Assembly: GCA_023101725.1 (NCBI GenBank)
Contig: JALJCO010012862.1
Span: forward strand, 1 to 64,000
DNA from: Atherinomorus stipes
Taxonomy: Eukaryota; Chordata; Actinopteri; Atheriniformes; Atherinidae
DNA: 64,000 nt
Direction: 5' to 3'
The position numbers and the translations under genes were made by a program. This document shows positions 1 through 19,707 of the stretch, piece after piece. The stretch's first letter is position 1; each line of letters starts with the position of its first letter. The notes beneath the pieces were generated by a model. The model worked only from the letters and a program-made list of their open reading frames with translations, had not been told where the DNA came from and ran no database searches.

Positions 1-3000
1 TTTTTTTTTTTTTTTATATACTTTATTTTTATGGGAAAAAAAAAAATACACAACATACAGTAGAAAAACGTAGAACAACAGTTGGTCACCTTATACAGAT
101 CTCAAACTAATGGAAATAAGTCAGCTAATGCAGTGATGGCTCAGAGAGCGTCTCTTATAGTCACAAACACAATCCATTTTTCCCAATATTGCAAATACTT
201 GTCCATTTGTAGGTTTAATGAAAAAGTCATTCTTTCCATGTTTTGAATGTTGGTAACAATATCAATCCAGTCTGTCTCTGTTGGAGGTGTGGCCTGTAAC
301 CATTTGCGGGTTATAACTTTCTTGCTAGCTGCTAATAATATTTTTAAAAGATATTTGTCCCGCCCCGGTAAATTTGGTGGAATATTTCCCAGATAAATTG
401 TAGTAAAGGAGCAGCAGATCTTATTGCCAAAAATACTTTGGATCATTTGTGTGATCTCTTGCCAGTATGACTGAACAGCTGGGCAACTCCAGAAAATATG
501 GAAGTGGTCTGCCAGCTCTTCTCCACATTTCCTCCAACACAGACCCCTGGTTGTCTCCCTGGACTGCACACATTGTAGTTTAGGAGTAATGAAATATCTA
601 ACCAAATTCCGCCAGCAGAAATCTCTCCAAAGACCAGAATTAGTGGAAGTTGACTGTACAATGCACATATTCAACCACTCCTCCTCTGTAATAACAGACC
701 CAGATTCTTTCTCCCACTTTAATCTAATCTTATCCGTTGAGTGTTTCTTATTCAAGTGAATATGAGAGTACAATCTTGAAACAAGTTTCTTATGGTCTTC
801 ATTTTTGTACATGTCAATAAAGATGTCAATTAAGTTAGGTTCACATTCCTCTGTTGGTTTTATCTCTTCGTTAAAATACGACCTGGTTTGAAGATACCTA
901 AAGAAATCTGACTTATCCAGCCCGTATGTATCTGAAATTTTCTTAAAACTATTTAATTCCCCCTTCAGTGAAATTGAGCAGTAGGAAGTAATTCCCTTTT
1001 TATGCCAGTGTTCGAATCTCTCATCAATCTTTGCAGGCTTGAAGTCGGGATCAAAGGCAACCCATCTCAACTGTTTAGACCGTCTTTCAAGTAGTGGTAA
1101 TTTACATTCCTTAAACCAGATTTGTAAACATACTTTAGACCATTGATTCAGGTCATTGGAGTGTTGTACATATAATCTCCTACTACCGAGTAAAGATTGT
1201 AACGGTATACTTAATTGTGAAATTTCCAGATCCTTCCATTTTGCAGTATAATTTAAATCACAACAGCATGCAAGTGGTCTTAATTGTGCTGCCTTATAGT
1301 AGTCTGCCAAGCATGGTAGGGATCTACCTCCTTTCTCTTTAGGCAGCTGCAGGGTTTTGAATTGGATCCTTGGCCTTCTCCCTGCCCATATGAATCTTGA
1401 GATCCACTTATCCCATTCATTAAATTGCTTTGGTGCAACCCTTACTGGCAGGGATTGAAAAAGATATAAGAATCTAGGAAGTAGGTTCATTTTTATTATT
1501 TCTATCCTATTGTGCATGTCTAAAGGAAGTTGAGACCATCGGTCAATGTCAGACTTGATACGTCTACTTATGGGGCCATAGTTCCTTTCATTTAATTTGG
1601 AAAGGTCTTTAGTGATTGTAACCCCCAGGTACTTAATTTCCTTTGAGTTCCACTTAAAATTATATTGATTTAATATGCTTTTCTGGGGGTGTAATTATAA
1701 CTTAAAATTTGGGTTTTCTGCACATTTAATTTATAACCCGAGTAGGTACCAAAGTCGATTAGTGTGGACATTACCTTGGGGATACTAGCCTCTGGCTCCG
1801 AAATAAACAGGAGGACGTCATCCGCATACAGACAAATCTTTTGTTCCAAACCCCTAACCACTATTCCTTTTATCAAGGGATCATCCCTAATTGATTGTGC
1901 TAAGGGTTCAATAAAAAGGGAGAAAAGTGCCGGGCTGAGAGGACAACCTTGACGGCAGCCTCGCTCTAACTCAATGGGCAGTGACAGATGTCCATTAATT
2001 TTTATTCTGGCACTTGGAGAGAGGTATAGAGTTTTAAAACATCTAATAGAGTCATCTTTAAATCCGAATCTTCTCAGCGCTAGATACAGATACTGCCAAC
2101 GAACGGAGTCAAATGCCTTTTCAGCATCTAGACTGAGTACTGCAACTTTGTTATTCCTCTCATTAGTCACTTGGTCAAGCACATGCAGCACCCGTCTAAT
2201 GCTGTCCTGTGTCTGTCTGCCGCTCACAAAACCAGTTTGATCTGAATCCACCAGATCTGGGATTATATGTTCTAGCCTCTTTGCCAGTATTGACGCATAC
2301 AACTTATAATCTATATTCAGAACAGAAATAGGTCTATATGCACTGCATTCTTTTTTATCCTTTCCCTCCTTATGAATAATTGAAATTATTGCTTCCCTCC
2401 ATGTTCTTGGTGGATCTCCTTCATGAAGTGTGTGGTTAAAGCAGTTCAGAAGTATGGGTACTATTTGATCCTTAAAGGTCTTGTACCATTCTGCTGGAAA
2501 GCCATCTGTTCCAGGTGCTTTGTTGGGCTTCAGGTCAGAGATTGCCTTTTCTAGTTCCTCCTTTGTAATATCTGCAATTAGGGCTTTGTTCTGGTTTTCA
2601 CCTATTGAGGGCAAGTCTAAAGATTCTAAAAATGTATTTATGTCCAGAGGGCTAGTTGTGTTTGGGTCCCTGTATAGTTCCCTATAATAGTTTTCAAAAA
2701 TTTGTTGTATGTCCTCTAATTTGTGGCAGACTTTGTTAGTCCTAGGGTTTCTTATTTCAAATATGGAGCTCTCTGCCTGTTGTTTTCTTAGCCTCCATGC
2801 AAGTAGCTTTGAAGCCCTGGGGCCGTTCTCATAATATCTCTGCTTGATAAACTTTGCTTTTTTCTCCAGTTCCTTCTCATAGAGTCTGTTTAACTCCTTT
2901 TTAATTTTGTTAATTTTATTGAGGGTTTGAGGATCTTTCCCTTCCACGTGTTCTTTCTCCAACATTTTGAGATTTTCTTGTAAATTAGATAGCAGTTTTT

Positions 3001-3262
3001 TTCTCTTTCCTTTTTCTTATGTGATGTATAGGCAATAAGCTTTCCCCTAATCACTGATTTAGCAGCATCCCACAGGACACTAGGTGATACCTCCCCATTA
3101 TTATTATGATCCATGTAATCTTTAAATTCATTTTGCACATAGTTCTTGCATGTGTTGTCATTCAGGATACTTGTGTTAAGCCGCCAGTATGTGTTTTTCT
3201 TTTTGTTGTCTAGGTGCAGGGTCAAATAAACGGGTGAATGGTCAGAGACATCTCGGATCCCT
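1..3262 (-). mobile_element. L1-type LINE retrotransposon, 5'-truncated
   Basis: Read on the minus strand, this is the 3' part of a non-LTR retrotransposon. It starts inside the C-terminal end of the apurinic endonuclease domain (a VSDHSPV motif just above position 3225), continues through the linker, the reverse transcriptase and the C-terminal domain, and ends in an A-rich tail seen as the T run at positions 1-15. The 5' truncation near 3262 is typical of target-primed reverse transcription. The 3' target-site duplication cannot be judged because the tail lies at the window edge. It sits in what should be a pacsin2 intron, in the same orientation as that gene. The clade call (L1/Tx1-like) rests on the protein layout and is less sure than the LINE call. 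Confidence 0.9.
141..3225 (-). pseudogene. LINE ORF2 remnant (reverse transcriptase and C-terminal domain)
   Basis: Three overlapping reading-frame blocks together represent one ORF2. Positions 2890-3225 carry the linker after the endonuclease. Positions 1670-2965 carry the reverse transcriptase, with the fingers motif NKAPGTDGFPAEWYK, the palm segment LSLDAEKAFDSV, GCRQGCPLSP and the catalytic YADDVLLF. Positions 141-1517 carry the C-terminal domain, with a cysteine/histidine cluster of the form C-x3-C-x7-H-x4-C (GLCWRKCGEELADHFHIFWSC). The frame changes near 2900 and again between 1517 and 1670, where the protein theme continues in another frame, so at least two frameshifts break the ORF. 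With the endonuclease also missing, the copy should be dead. The catalytic YADD is intact, which suggests a moderately young insertion. Confidence 0.88.
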
Positions 3263-4569
3263 ATAAAAATATGTGGAGATTCTATAAAAATAGTAATTCT
3301 TGAGCTTGAAATGAATATAAAAATATGATTTTTCTATTGGGGGCTCTCTATAATATCATGGATTTACTGCACTCTAACGCTAATTATATATAAAAAAATA
3401 AATCGAGATTGTATAAAAAACTCGGGGGAACTCCCATCAATCATCCAACGAAAGTCTAATCTCAAGCAGGTAACCTCTTCATTTAATCTTTGTTAAACAG
3501 CAATATGGAGAGAAGTTGTCGTGTTGTGAACCCCCCCCATATCTGTTCTCATGACTGCAAAGGTTCTCATAAAAACCCAGAGACTCATTATTGGTTTCAC
3601 TTCATGGAAGAAAAGCTGCATGAGCCATGCTAACGATGTAAGAGACGTCTAATTGTTTAGATTACAGCTGTAACCAAACATCACCTTCAATCAGAAAATC
3701 TCCCAGATATATTATTATTAATATGATGATGATGGTGATGATAATAATAATCATGATTATTTATTATTATTATTATTTAAAGCCCACAAAGACGCTTGCA
3801 AAGCTAAGCTTTGACGTCACCAGTTTGGTTGGTGCAGCTCTGAAGAGGAAACCTGTGACTCCAGATCATGTGTGAATATTTTATAGAGAAAATGAGGAAA
3901 ATGATCTGAAGACTTGGAGTCTGGTAAACTAGAGGCCCGCAGAGGAAAGCCTGAAGCTGCTCTGAGTGGTTTTAATATCACCAGCGGAGCTCCGTTTGCC
4001 GGTATCGGTATCTGCGGTATCGGTCCTTACAATCATTGCTGCGTAATTCACCAACTCCGTTCTACTTTACGCATCTTATTAGAAACGCCTCAATCGGCAA
4101 CACTCGTAAATCCCTTCGCTACAGTTCGATGATCGGAACAGCTCTGCAGCAGGTTTCTCTGACATGACCGTCAGCTGTTTTTATCCGGGACTCCCCGTCC
4201 CGTCAGCATAACCCGCTCCGCTACAGATCAGCCCCGGCTTCCTCTCTAGTTACGCGGCCTACGGACTGGAAAGCATCTGCAACAGGATCTGGATGCTGGA
4301 CTGGCCTTTTAGCTTCGCCTTTCATTATGTCCATCTTCTAAATTGTGTTACGGTTGTTAGTTGTTGTGTAGCTGGTGATACCGGTGGTTCAATGTGGAGC
4401 TGGAACGCAACACGGTGATTTCAAAGCTGCCGCATGGCGGCGTCCTGACCATAAAAAGGTCGCTACGTTTTTCTCTTATTTGCTCATATTTTTCCATGTA
4501 TTTTTCAACTGGCAAATTAATAAATTTAGTTTGGTTGGCAGTTTCATTTCCACTTTAAATCAATCCTGA
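3263..4569. other. Non-coding stretch with simple repeats
   Basis: No gene is evident. The stretch holds an ATT/ATG-rich microsatellite at about 3710-3780 and moderately GC-rich sequence around 3900-4450 with short unsupported reading frames. None matches a pacsin2 exon that I can recognise, although the exons encoding the linker and SH3 domain should lie on this side of the visible part of the gene. The right-hand part may belong to the hAT-like element that ends at 4704, but I could not find its left end. Confidence 0.5.
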
Positions 4570-4704
4570 CTTATTTAGGAGCAAAGTGTAAATTAGAGGG
4601 ATGAAATCTATACTCGCACGCGTGCTCCCATTTTTTTTCCGGTACTCGCACCAATATATTTTTAGGCGCATATGCGAGTAAAACGCTCGCACTGTACAGC
4701 CCTG
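4570..4704. mobile_element. hAT-type element end (partial)
   Basis: The segment ends in a GCGAGTAAAACGCTCGCACTG block followed at once by TACAGCCCTG. This resembles a common hAT terminus in fish genomes, in which CAGGGCTGTACAGTGCGAGC begins the element. It directly abuts the CTCGCGAGA-bearing MITE to its right. The matching left terminus was not located, so the extent is approximate and this may be only a fragment. Confidence 0.4.
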
Positions 4705-4987
4705 GATACACTGAAGTATCGCGATATTTTTATATGCTGATATCATATCGATATGTAAAAATGTGGTATCGATCTATTTTACTAATGAAATCTCGCGAGA
4801 TTTCGTTCTTCAGTTAAGAAATCTACGGGTTTTCGAGAAATCTCGCAATATTTCACCATTATCTTACAAAATCTCGTGAGATTTCGTTGGTAAAATAGAT
4901 CAATACTGCATTTTTGAATCTCTATATGAAATCTGCATATGAAAATATCGCAATATTTCAGTGTATCGATTTTTTTCCCCAGCCCTA
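4697..4987. mobile_element. hAT-like MITE with TCTCGCGAGA palindrome (copy 1)
   Basis: The two ends are inverted copies of one another. The left begins GATACACTGAAGTATCGCGATATTT and the right ends in AATATCGCAATATTTCAGTGTATCG followed by CCCCAGCCCTA. Inside are repeated units of the type AAATCTCGCGAGATTTCG, with a perfect TCTCGCGAGA at 4791-4800 and decayed versions near 4841 and 4872. Related copies lie at 11142-11780 and 21565-21991. The left terminus is fused to the hAT end next to it. Confidence 0.65.
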
Positions 4988-6190
4988 TCCTTTATAACCT
5001 ATAAATAACACATTGAGCAAAAAAAAAGGGGACCGAATTTTAATTTATCAGACCTCTCAAAACATTTAAAGATCAAAAGGTCCTTCAATCTACCTTACAA
5101 CAATTTCCACATGCACCACTGGATCATGTGACAGTTCATATGGACAGCAGTGATCAATGGGGGACACTGGGGGGCAGAGTTTAAAAGTTAGAGAAAATTT
5201 GTTCAAAGCAGTGTCCTCGTACCAAGTATTTATCTTGATTACTTTCTCTATGACTGCCTGAAGGCTAGCTACAGACAACCATGTCAAACACATTCACACA
5301 CACATATATATGGAAGCAGTAAGGTGTGACAGTGTTAGTGGGAATAAAAAATCCCTCCCATGGCTGCTGTGAGAGAACAGCCCTCCCAGAACTCACTACA
5401 ATGGACCTTCTTTTAAAGGAGCGAGGATGCGACCAGTCCAAATTCTGTCAGATACGAGGAAAGGGAGGTGCAGAAAGGGTTAACGTGGACAAAACAATCT
5501 AATCTTACAGCTATGGAGCAACTTCAATTAGCAAAAAGCTTCCAGGGTAATTTAACACAAACATGCAGTATTTAGTTCACTCAAAACTGAATATTTGCGC
5601 AGTTAGTTATGTTTTCTACGTTTTTAATACATAAAAATAATTCCTTCTAGCTGAAACCAGAAAGAAAAACTGGAAGAAGCCACCTTATTGGGACAGGCAA
5701 GTCTGCAAAAATACTCAACAGGAACATAAACTGTAGCAGTGCAAACACATGCAGCTTTTCTTTGCCTTTTTCTTCTGTTTTTCTGATGTCATGTCCCATT
5801 TGGAACATGACATAAACTGCATCTCTCCCACTGCAGTAGCTGAAGACAGATTTACCACCACACCTGCTGCCAAACAGTATGCGTCAATGACAAAGATGAC
5901 ACAAGGCTGTAACTCCTGATAAGGCTAAAATTACATGGCTAAAAGCAACGGCCATGCTGCCCTTGCACAGTTCCCCTCAAAGACTGCCCAGTATTCAGTG
6001 TTACTTCACACACCCTGAATATCTGTTCTCACATTAGGACCCAGGAGATCACAAGTGGTCTTTAAGAGGACATGCTCAGGATTTCCGGGTAACTAAAAGC
6101 TTTAATTCATTTTTAAGTATTCCACTGAATAATATATGTGGATTACCACTGCATATCCATATATCAAAGTCATAAACAACTATCCTGTAA
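4988..6190. other. Presumed pacsin2 intron, no feature seen
   Basis: About 1.2 kb of unremarkable AT-rich sequence. I searched the minus strand for the next pacsin2 exon, which in vertebrates starts with an EWSxDLN-like peptide, and did not find it. Short reading frames here show no family signature. Confidence 0.5.
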
Positions 6191-6278
6191 AAAGCTAGGG
6201 GAGAGGACCCTCTTCAGAGTACTTTAATAAAGGAAGGCCATGATTACCACATACAGTATATATGCTGCAGTACAATAC

Positions 6279-14015
<7,737 letters not shown>

Positions 14016-14367
14016 TGCTGCTGCCCAAAGTTACACTCAGTGTGTAGGGGCCTAAAAAACAAACAAAAAAACAAGAAAAACACAATTTAGATAACAATAT
14101 CCCTTAATTCTCACAACACAAAATATTTTTCTTATTAGAACCTAAGTAAAATATAAAAAAAGCAAATAAATACAAACACATACAAAACTATAATAATAAC
14201 AAGGGACAAAGTCAAAACTCCTCAAATTTGATTTCAAATTGATTACTCTTTTTTGTTGCAAATTTTTGTTTAGGGAAGCAGGTTTTTAATGATGTACTGT
14301 AGACCAGAGAAAATGTTAGTAAATTTATACGTTAAAAAATATAAATTCTTCAATTGCAACTGGAAAT

Positions 14368-14670
14368 ACACACACTCACACACACACACACACGTTTGTT
14401 TTTATATCCCTGTGGGGTACATCCATTGACATAATGCATTCCCTAGCCCCTTACCCTAAACCTAACACCCATAACTGATTGCTTAAACCTAACCCTTGTC
14501 CTAATCATAACCAAAACTTAATTGTACCGAATCTGTAAAACCTAATCTTGACCCTCAAAATGGGGTTTGTACCCGTGGGGACCGGGAAAATGTCCCCACG
14601 GTGATGTTAAAAATCCGGAACATGGTCCCCACAATGTTGCAAAAACACGCCCACACACACACACCATAAC
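14368..14670. repeat. CA microsatellite and CCCTAA-rich interspersed repeat
   Basis: A (CA)n run at about 14368-14393 is followed by a stretch with repeated CCTAACC-type units and phrases such as GTGGGGACCGGGAAAATGTC, ending in another CA run. This composite is a familiar interspersed repeat in fish genomes. It is not telomeric: the units are irregular and the context is intronic. Confidence 0.6.
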
Positions 14671-15600
14671 ACTACAACCATTTCTACTTTGATGATGTTC
14701 TACTTCAATATAAGAGGAAGGACAGTCAACACGCTCTCTCTACTTGTATGAAAGTAACAGCTGGAAGATAGCATGAAGTCAGCAACACTACGTACAGCTT
14801 TGCATCAGACACAGACAGGAGAAGTCAGAGGCACAATTCTAAGACAGGAACAGTGACCTGGTTTGATAATCTGGGCAGCAGGTGGGAGTTTTCACCCATT
14901 TTTATTTTTATATTCTTAAATCTCAACACACACCAAACTGAAGAGGCAGTGGCTGCTGCCAGTGCATCAAGTCTCTACTCTCGCAGAGAGAAAGAAAAGA
15001 GGCTGTCAAGAGAGACACAGCAGGCAGTTTCCGTTTCCTTCAAACTGGGTAAAACAGTCAGTCCTGTGTTATTCCTCTCCCCATCACGTCCATCATTTCA
15101 AACTCAACAGCCCCCCCATAAACAGTCCCTCTTTATTCACCATCCACTCCTCTCCTTCAGCCTCTCAGCTCAGTTTCTTGGTCAAATCCTCCCTTCCTCG
15201 TCCATCTTTTCTGTCTCTTCTCTGTCAATATCCTCGTACTGTTAGACTGTGTTTATGTCTAGCTGAGGCAGTCTGCACCTGAGACCTGCATCAGTATCTA
15301 AATACCTCTCAAGTGACCACTTGAGATTGTATTTCACTTTGCACCTTACACTTGGCCACCTCAGAAAAACTGGAGCAACTGTGGGGAGGAGTGTTAACCA
15401 GGGAGTGGAATATATTGTTAATTTTCGCATTTCACTGGCAGAAAACAGTTATCGCTCGGTGTTTAGTGTGTATTACCACCTCTTTTTGAACCAGACCAAG
15501 AAGTTTTTCCCCCATAGAGAATTCATGGAATTTTAGAAAATCAATTTAATGCATTTCTTCAGTTCCAGAGTAATTTTGAAAAGAGACCATTTAAAATCTA
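14670..15600. other. pacsin2 first intron, no gene seen
   Basis: Non-repetitive intron sequence. The frames at 14853-15282 are serine/proline-rich and low in complexity, with no family signature, and I regard them as chance. Confidence 0.45.
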
Positions 15601-16307
15601 CAGCAGGGAAAAAAAGTATTGAACACGTCAACATTTTCCTCAGAAAATATATCTAGTAGAGCTATTGACATGACATTTTCCCCAGATATCGGCAACAACC
15701 CAAGTAATGCACACATACAAAGAAATCCTAACATTTATGTCCATAAATTAAGTTATATCTGATATAGTGAAATGACACAGGGATTAAGTATTGAACACAT
15801 GAAGAAATGGAGAGCAAAAAGATCTGGAAAGCCAAGAAAGCAGCTGGAGTCTGTCAGTATTTAGAAAGTAATCCTGTCCCCTGTCAGTGCAAAGTAATAT
15901 CAGCTGGTTTAGTCCTGATTGATACCTTTGAAAAGGTTTCTCATCACCAAGGTGTCAGACAAGAAGCATTGCATGATGGGTAAAAGCAAAGAGCTGTCTA
16001 AAGACCTACACAACCTTATTATTGCAAACATGCTGAAGGCATTGGTTCCAGGTGCATTTCTAAACTTCTGAAAGTTCCAGTGAGCACCATTGGGGCCATC
16101 ATACAGAAATGGAAAGAACACGGCATCGTCATAAACCGGCCACGGCCAGATTTCAGACAGAGGAGTCAGAACAATAATCAGAAAGGTTCTTCAACAGCCC
16201 AGGACCACTGGTGGAGAGCTTCAGAAAGACCTGGAATCAGCAGCTACAGTTGTTTCGGAGAAAACAAGAAGTAATGCACTCAACCGCCATGGCCTTCATG
16301 TACACAC

Positions 16308-16705
16308 TAGGGCTGGACAATTAATCGAATTTTAATCGTGATTTCAATTTTGCCTTTTCACAATCATAAAAACACTGTAATCGATTAATCGATTAATCCT
16401 GAATTGAACAGACTGGTGGAGTTATAGGAAGCAAACTGCAGGGAGTAAAGAACAGGAATGCATGTAGACTGAGTATTCATTTTTATTGCTATTATTATCT
16501 TAAATAATATTCTTATTTTACTCCTTTACTTGTTTCTAATTTATTTCCGGTTTTATTTTATTTTTCAGTTATATTTGAAGTTGAATTTTGGTGGTTCAAT
16601 GAACACTTTATATAAAACAAATGGATAATCATGTATATTAATCGTGATTTCAATATCAGTCAAAATAATCGTGATCATAATTTTTTCCACAATCGTCCAG
16701 CCCTA
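16308..16705. mobile_element. hAT MITE nested in Tc1
   Basis: A 398-bp element with ends TAGGGCTGGACAATTAATCG and AATCGTCCAGCCCTA, flanked by the exact 8-bp direct repeat GTACACAC (16300-16307 and 16706-16713). It has no coding content. The clean duplication and TAGGGCTGG ends make the hAT assignment secure. It splits the Tc1 transposase remnant. Confidence 0.92.
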
Positions 16706-16953
16706 GTACACACACCACGCAAGACTCCATTTCTGAAGAAAAATGCTCGTTTGAACTTTGCAACACAACATCTGGACAAACCCATGACATTCTGGGAAAG
16801 ATAGTCTGGTCAGATGAGACCAAAACTAAACTGTTCGGATGTCATAAGACACAACATGTTTGGAGGAGAAATGGCACCACACTTGACCCCCCCAAAACAC
16901 CATAGCATCAGTGAAGTTTGGAGGTAGGAACATCATGGTGGGGGCCGTTTTTC

Positions 16954-17505
16954 TAGCCTGGTACACCAGCCTGACTAACGCCATGTATGCAACGCTGGAG
17001 ACAGATTTCCAATGCGGGACAAGAGGCGGGACGACCAGGAGGAAAGTGAACTGGAGAGAACCAATCAGAGGTGACTGTAGCTGGCGTAGTTTGGCACTCT
17101 GTTGCTATGGCGACGCCGGAAGTCAGCATTCACACATTGTTTTTCCCTCTCTATATAATGTAATTTTCTTGCGTATATTAACATAGAATGTTTGGTTTTA
17201 TCATTATAAATACTCTGTTACATGTCAGCATTGCTTATTGCTGAGCTACTAATATGAGGAAGCGTTTGTGTCGCACGTCATGTGACTATGACCCGGAAGC
17301 CGTTAGTTAAGCACCAAAACAGAGCAAAAACAGCGGTGGAGACGTCGGAGGAGTTTTACGTTCTGCTAATAATTCTACTGCTGCGCTGTGATTGGTCCGG
17401 TCAATTTTTTTACTGGAGTGGAAATCACTTCCCAATGGAGGGAACCCAGACTGACTTGCCGAGTATCTCATACATGGATCTGGTCAGGCTGGTGTACCAG
17501 GCTAC
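16954..17505. mobile_element. Inverted-repeat DNA element nested in Tc1
   Basis: The ends are inverted copies of about 25-30 bp, starting TAGCCTGGTACACCAGCCTG and ending GGCTGGTGTACCAGGCTA. The flanks carry CGTTTTTC and AGTTTTTC, a probable 8-bp target duplication with one mismatch, which would suit hAT. It interrupts the Tc1 transposase just after a segment that encodes the usual GGRNIMVG-like motif. Confidence 0.8.
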
Positions 17506-17880
17506 AGTTTTTCAGCATGTGGTACTGGCAGACTTCATATCACTGAAGGGAAAAATGAATGGAGAAAAGTAGAGACATTTTGGACCAGAATCTGCTGCCA
17601 TCTGCAGCTGCTGAAGATGAAGGAAGGCGGGATCTTTCAGCATGACAGACAACCATTCCAAGCACACAGCAAAGGAAAAACTCAACTGGTTTTAGAAAAA
17701 GAAAATAAAGCTGCTAAAACGGCCCAGTCAATCACCCCACTTGAATCCAACTGAAAATCTTTGGAAAGAACCAAAGATCCGAGTTCACAGAAGATTTAAA
17801 GGAATTTGTGTGGAAGAATGGGGCAAAATCACACCTGAGCAATGTGTTGGACTGGTTTCTCCATACAGGAGGCGTCTTAA

Positions 17881-18733
17881 AGGGGAAGTTCAGGATTTTT
17901 GACATAGGGCCTCATTTACAAGTGAGCCAGAATGCTACTTATCACTGAAGACGGTTTCAACATATTTCATTCCGTTATTCTAGTTCCAGTGGGTCGCCGA
18001 TGCTAATGCTAGTGTAAGTCAATAGGAATCTGCTAGCCTGTCATTAATAACAATCTTATCCACTCCACAGAACATTCGAGGCAAATCATTTCTAACTACA
18101 GACTATCTGTGTAAATGCCGTGTTAACAGAATATTGTTACAAATAAAACTAACCTGCATTTTGTTGCATTTTGATTGTTGCTGCTGAGAAACTTTACAAA
18201 GTTCTACTTCCTGTATTTGGCAGCAGAGTGATGTCATCTGTTGCTACATGCAGGAAGGAATTTGATTACACAAATATAAAGTCTAAAATACGACCGTGTC
18301 TGAAAGGCATGAGGATATGTCGGATTTTGAAGATTATTTCGAACTTTTTTCATCAAACTATCTGTCACCATGTCTCTATGAACCAGAATACACTGGCAAA
18401 GGTAGTAAGCTGGTAAGAAACTAGTTCCTCAATATGTAATACAAAATTTGTCATACAAGGCTAGTTTTACTTTTTTAACACATGAGTTTACTAGTTTAAC
18501 ACAACATTTACACAGATATGCTTGCTGATTTGCCTCGGATGTTCTGTAAAGTGGATAAGATTGGGTTTAATGGCAGGCTAGCAGATTCCTATTGACTTCC
18601 ACTAGCATTAGCATCAGCAACCTCCTGGAACTAGAATAACGGGATGAAATATGTTGAAACCGTCTTCAGCGATAAGTAGTATTCTGGCTCACTTGTAAAT
18701 GAGGCCCTATGTCAAAAATTCTGAACTTCCCCT
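17881..18733. mobile_element. TTAA-target element with long inverted repeats, nested in Tc1
   Basis: An 853-bp element flanked by TTAA on both sides (17877-17880 and 18734-18737). The ends, AGGGGAAGTTCAGGATTTTTGACAT and its complement, stay alike for well over 100 bp inward, covering segments such as GGGCCTCATTTACAAGTGAG and GCTAGCAGATTCCTATTGAC. The TTAAAGGGG start fits the TTAAAGGRR signature known for T2-type (Kolobok) MITEs. It has no transposase. Confidence 0.88.
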
Positions 18734-18942
18734 TTAAGGCTGTAATCACTAACAAAGTGCAAAAATCTAAGTATCGATTGAATTTCAGTAAGCATGGGCA
18801 ACACTTATTCCCGATGTCATTTCACTATATTACACGTAACTTACTTCATGGACATAGATGTTTGGATTTCTTTGTATGTGTGCATTACTTGGGTTATCAA
18901 CAACATCTGGTGAAAATTTCATGTAAACAGCTCTACTGATTA

Positions 18943-19044
18943 GGGGGGGGGGGGGTGAGAGGGGGGGTGGCGGGGGGGGGGGGGGGGGGGGGGGGGATGG
19001 GGGGAGGGGGGGGGGGTGGGTGGGGGGGGGGGTGGGGGTGGGGT

Positions 19045-19103
<59 letters not shown>

Positions 19104-19454
19104 GCCGGGGGGGGGCTGGGGGGGGGGGGGGGGGGGCGGCGGGGGGGGGCCGGTTCGTTAGGCGGGGAGGGGAGGGCGGGGGCCGGGGCGGGCGGGGGGG
19201 GGGGGGGGGGTGGGGGGGGTGGGGGTGGGGGGGGGGGGGGGGGGGGGGGGGTTGTGGGGGGGGGATGGGGTTGGGGGGGGGGGGGGGGGGGGGGGGTGTT
19301 GGTGGGGGGGGGGGGTGCGGGTTGTCGGAGTTGGGGTGGGGGGGTGGGGTGTTTTCTGTAGGTGGGGTGGGGGGGGGGGGGGGGGGGGGGGTGGCGGGCC
19401 CCGGCCGCGGGCGGTGGGGGGGGGGGGCGGGGGGGGGGTGGCGGGGGGGGGGGG

Positions 19455-19490
<36 letters not shown>

Positions 19491-19538
19491 GGGGCCGGTG
19501 GGGGGGGGTGGTGGGGGGGGGGGAGGGGGGGGGGGGGT

Positions 19539-19599
<61 letters not shown>

Positions 19600-19613
19600 G
19601 TGGGGGGGGGGGT

Positions 19614-19689
<76 letters not shown>

Positions 19690-19707
19690 AAAAAAAAAAA
19701 AAAAAAA
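18943..19707. repeat. Near-homopolymeric poly-G block followed by poly-A
   Basis: About 745 bp is almost pure G with scattered T, C and A, followed by a run of 19 A. It sits exactly inside the right inverted repeat of the Tc1 element: the sequence before it (CAGCTCTACT) and after it (ATATATTCTGAGAAAAATG) are the halves of that repeat. The Gly-rich reading frames across it are artefacts of composition. It may be a true G-tract expansion, but an assembly or base-calling artefact is at least as likely. Confidence 0.9.

Noticed and set aside
14400..14580. CCCTAA-like repeats suggesting an interstitial telomere
   Set aside because: Units are irregular, mixed with unique text, and match a common dispersed fish repeat rather than (TTAGGG)n arrays.
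14853..15282. Overlapping 106- and 130-codon serine/proline-rich frames
   Set aside because: Low-complexity CT-rich intron sequence with no domain, no splice partners and no homology I can recognise.
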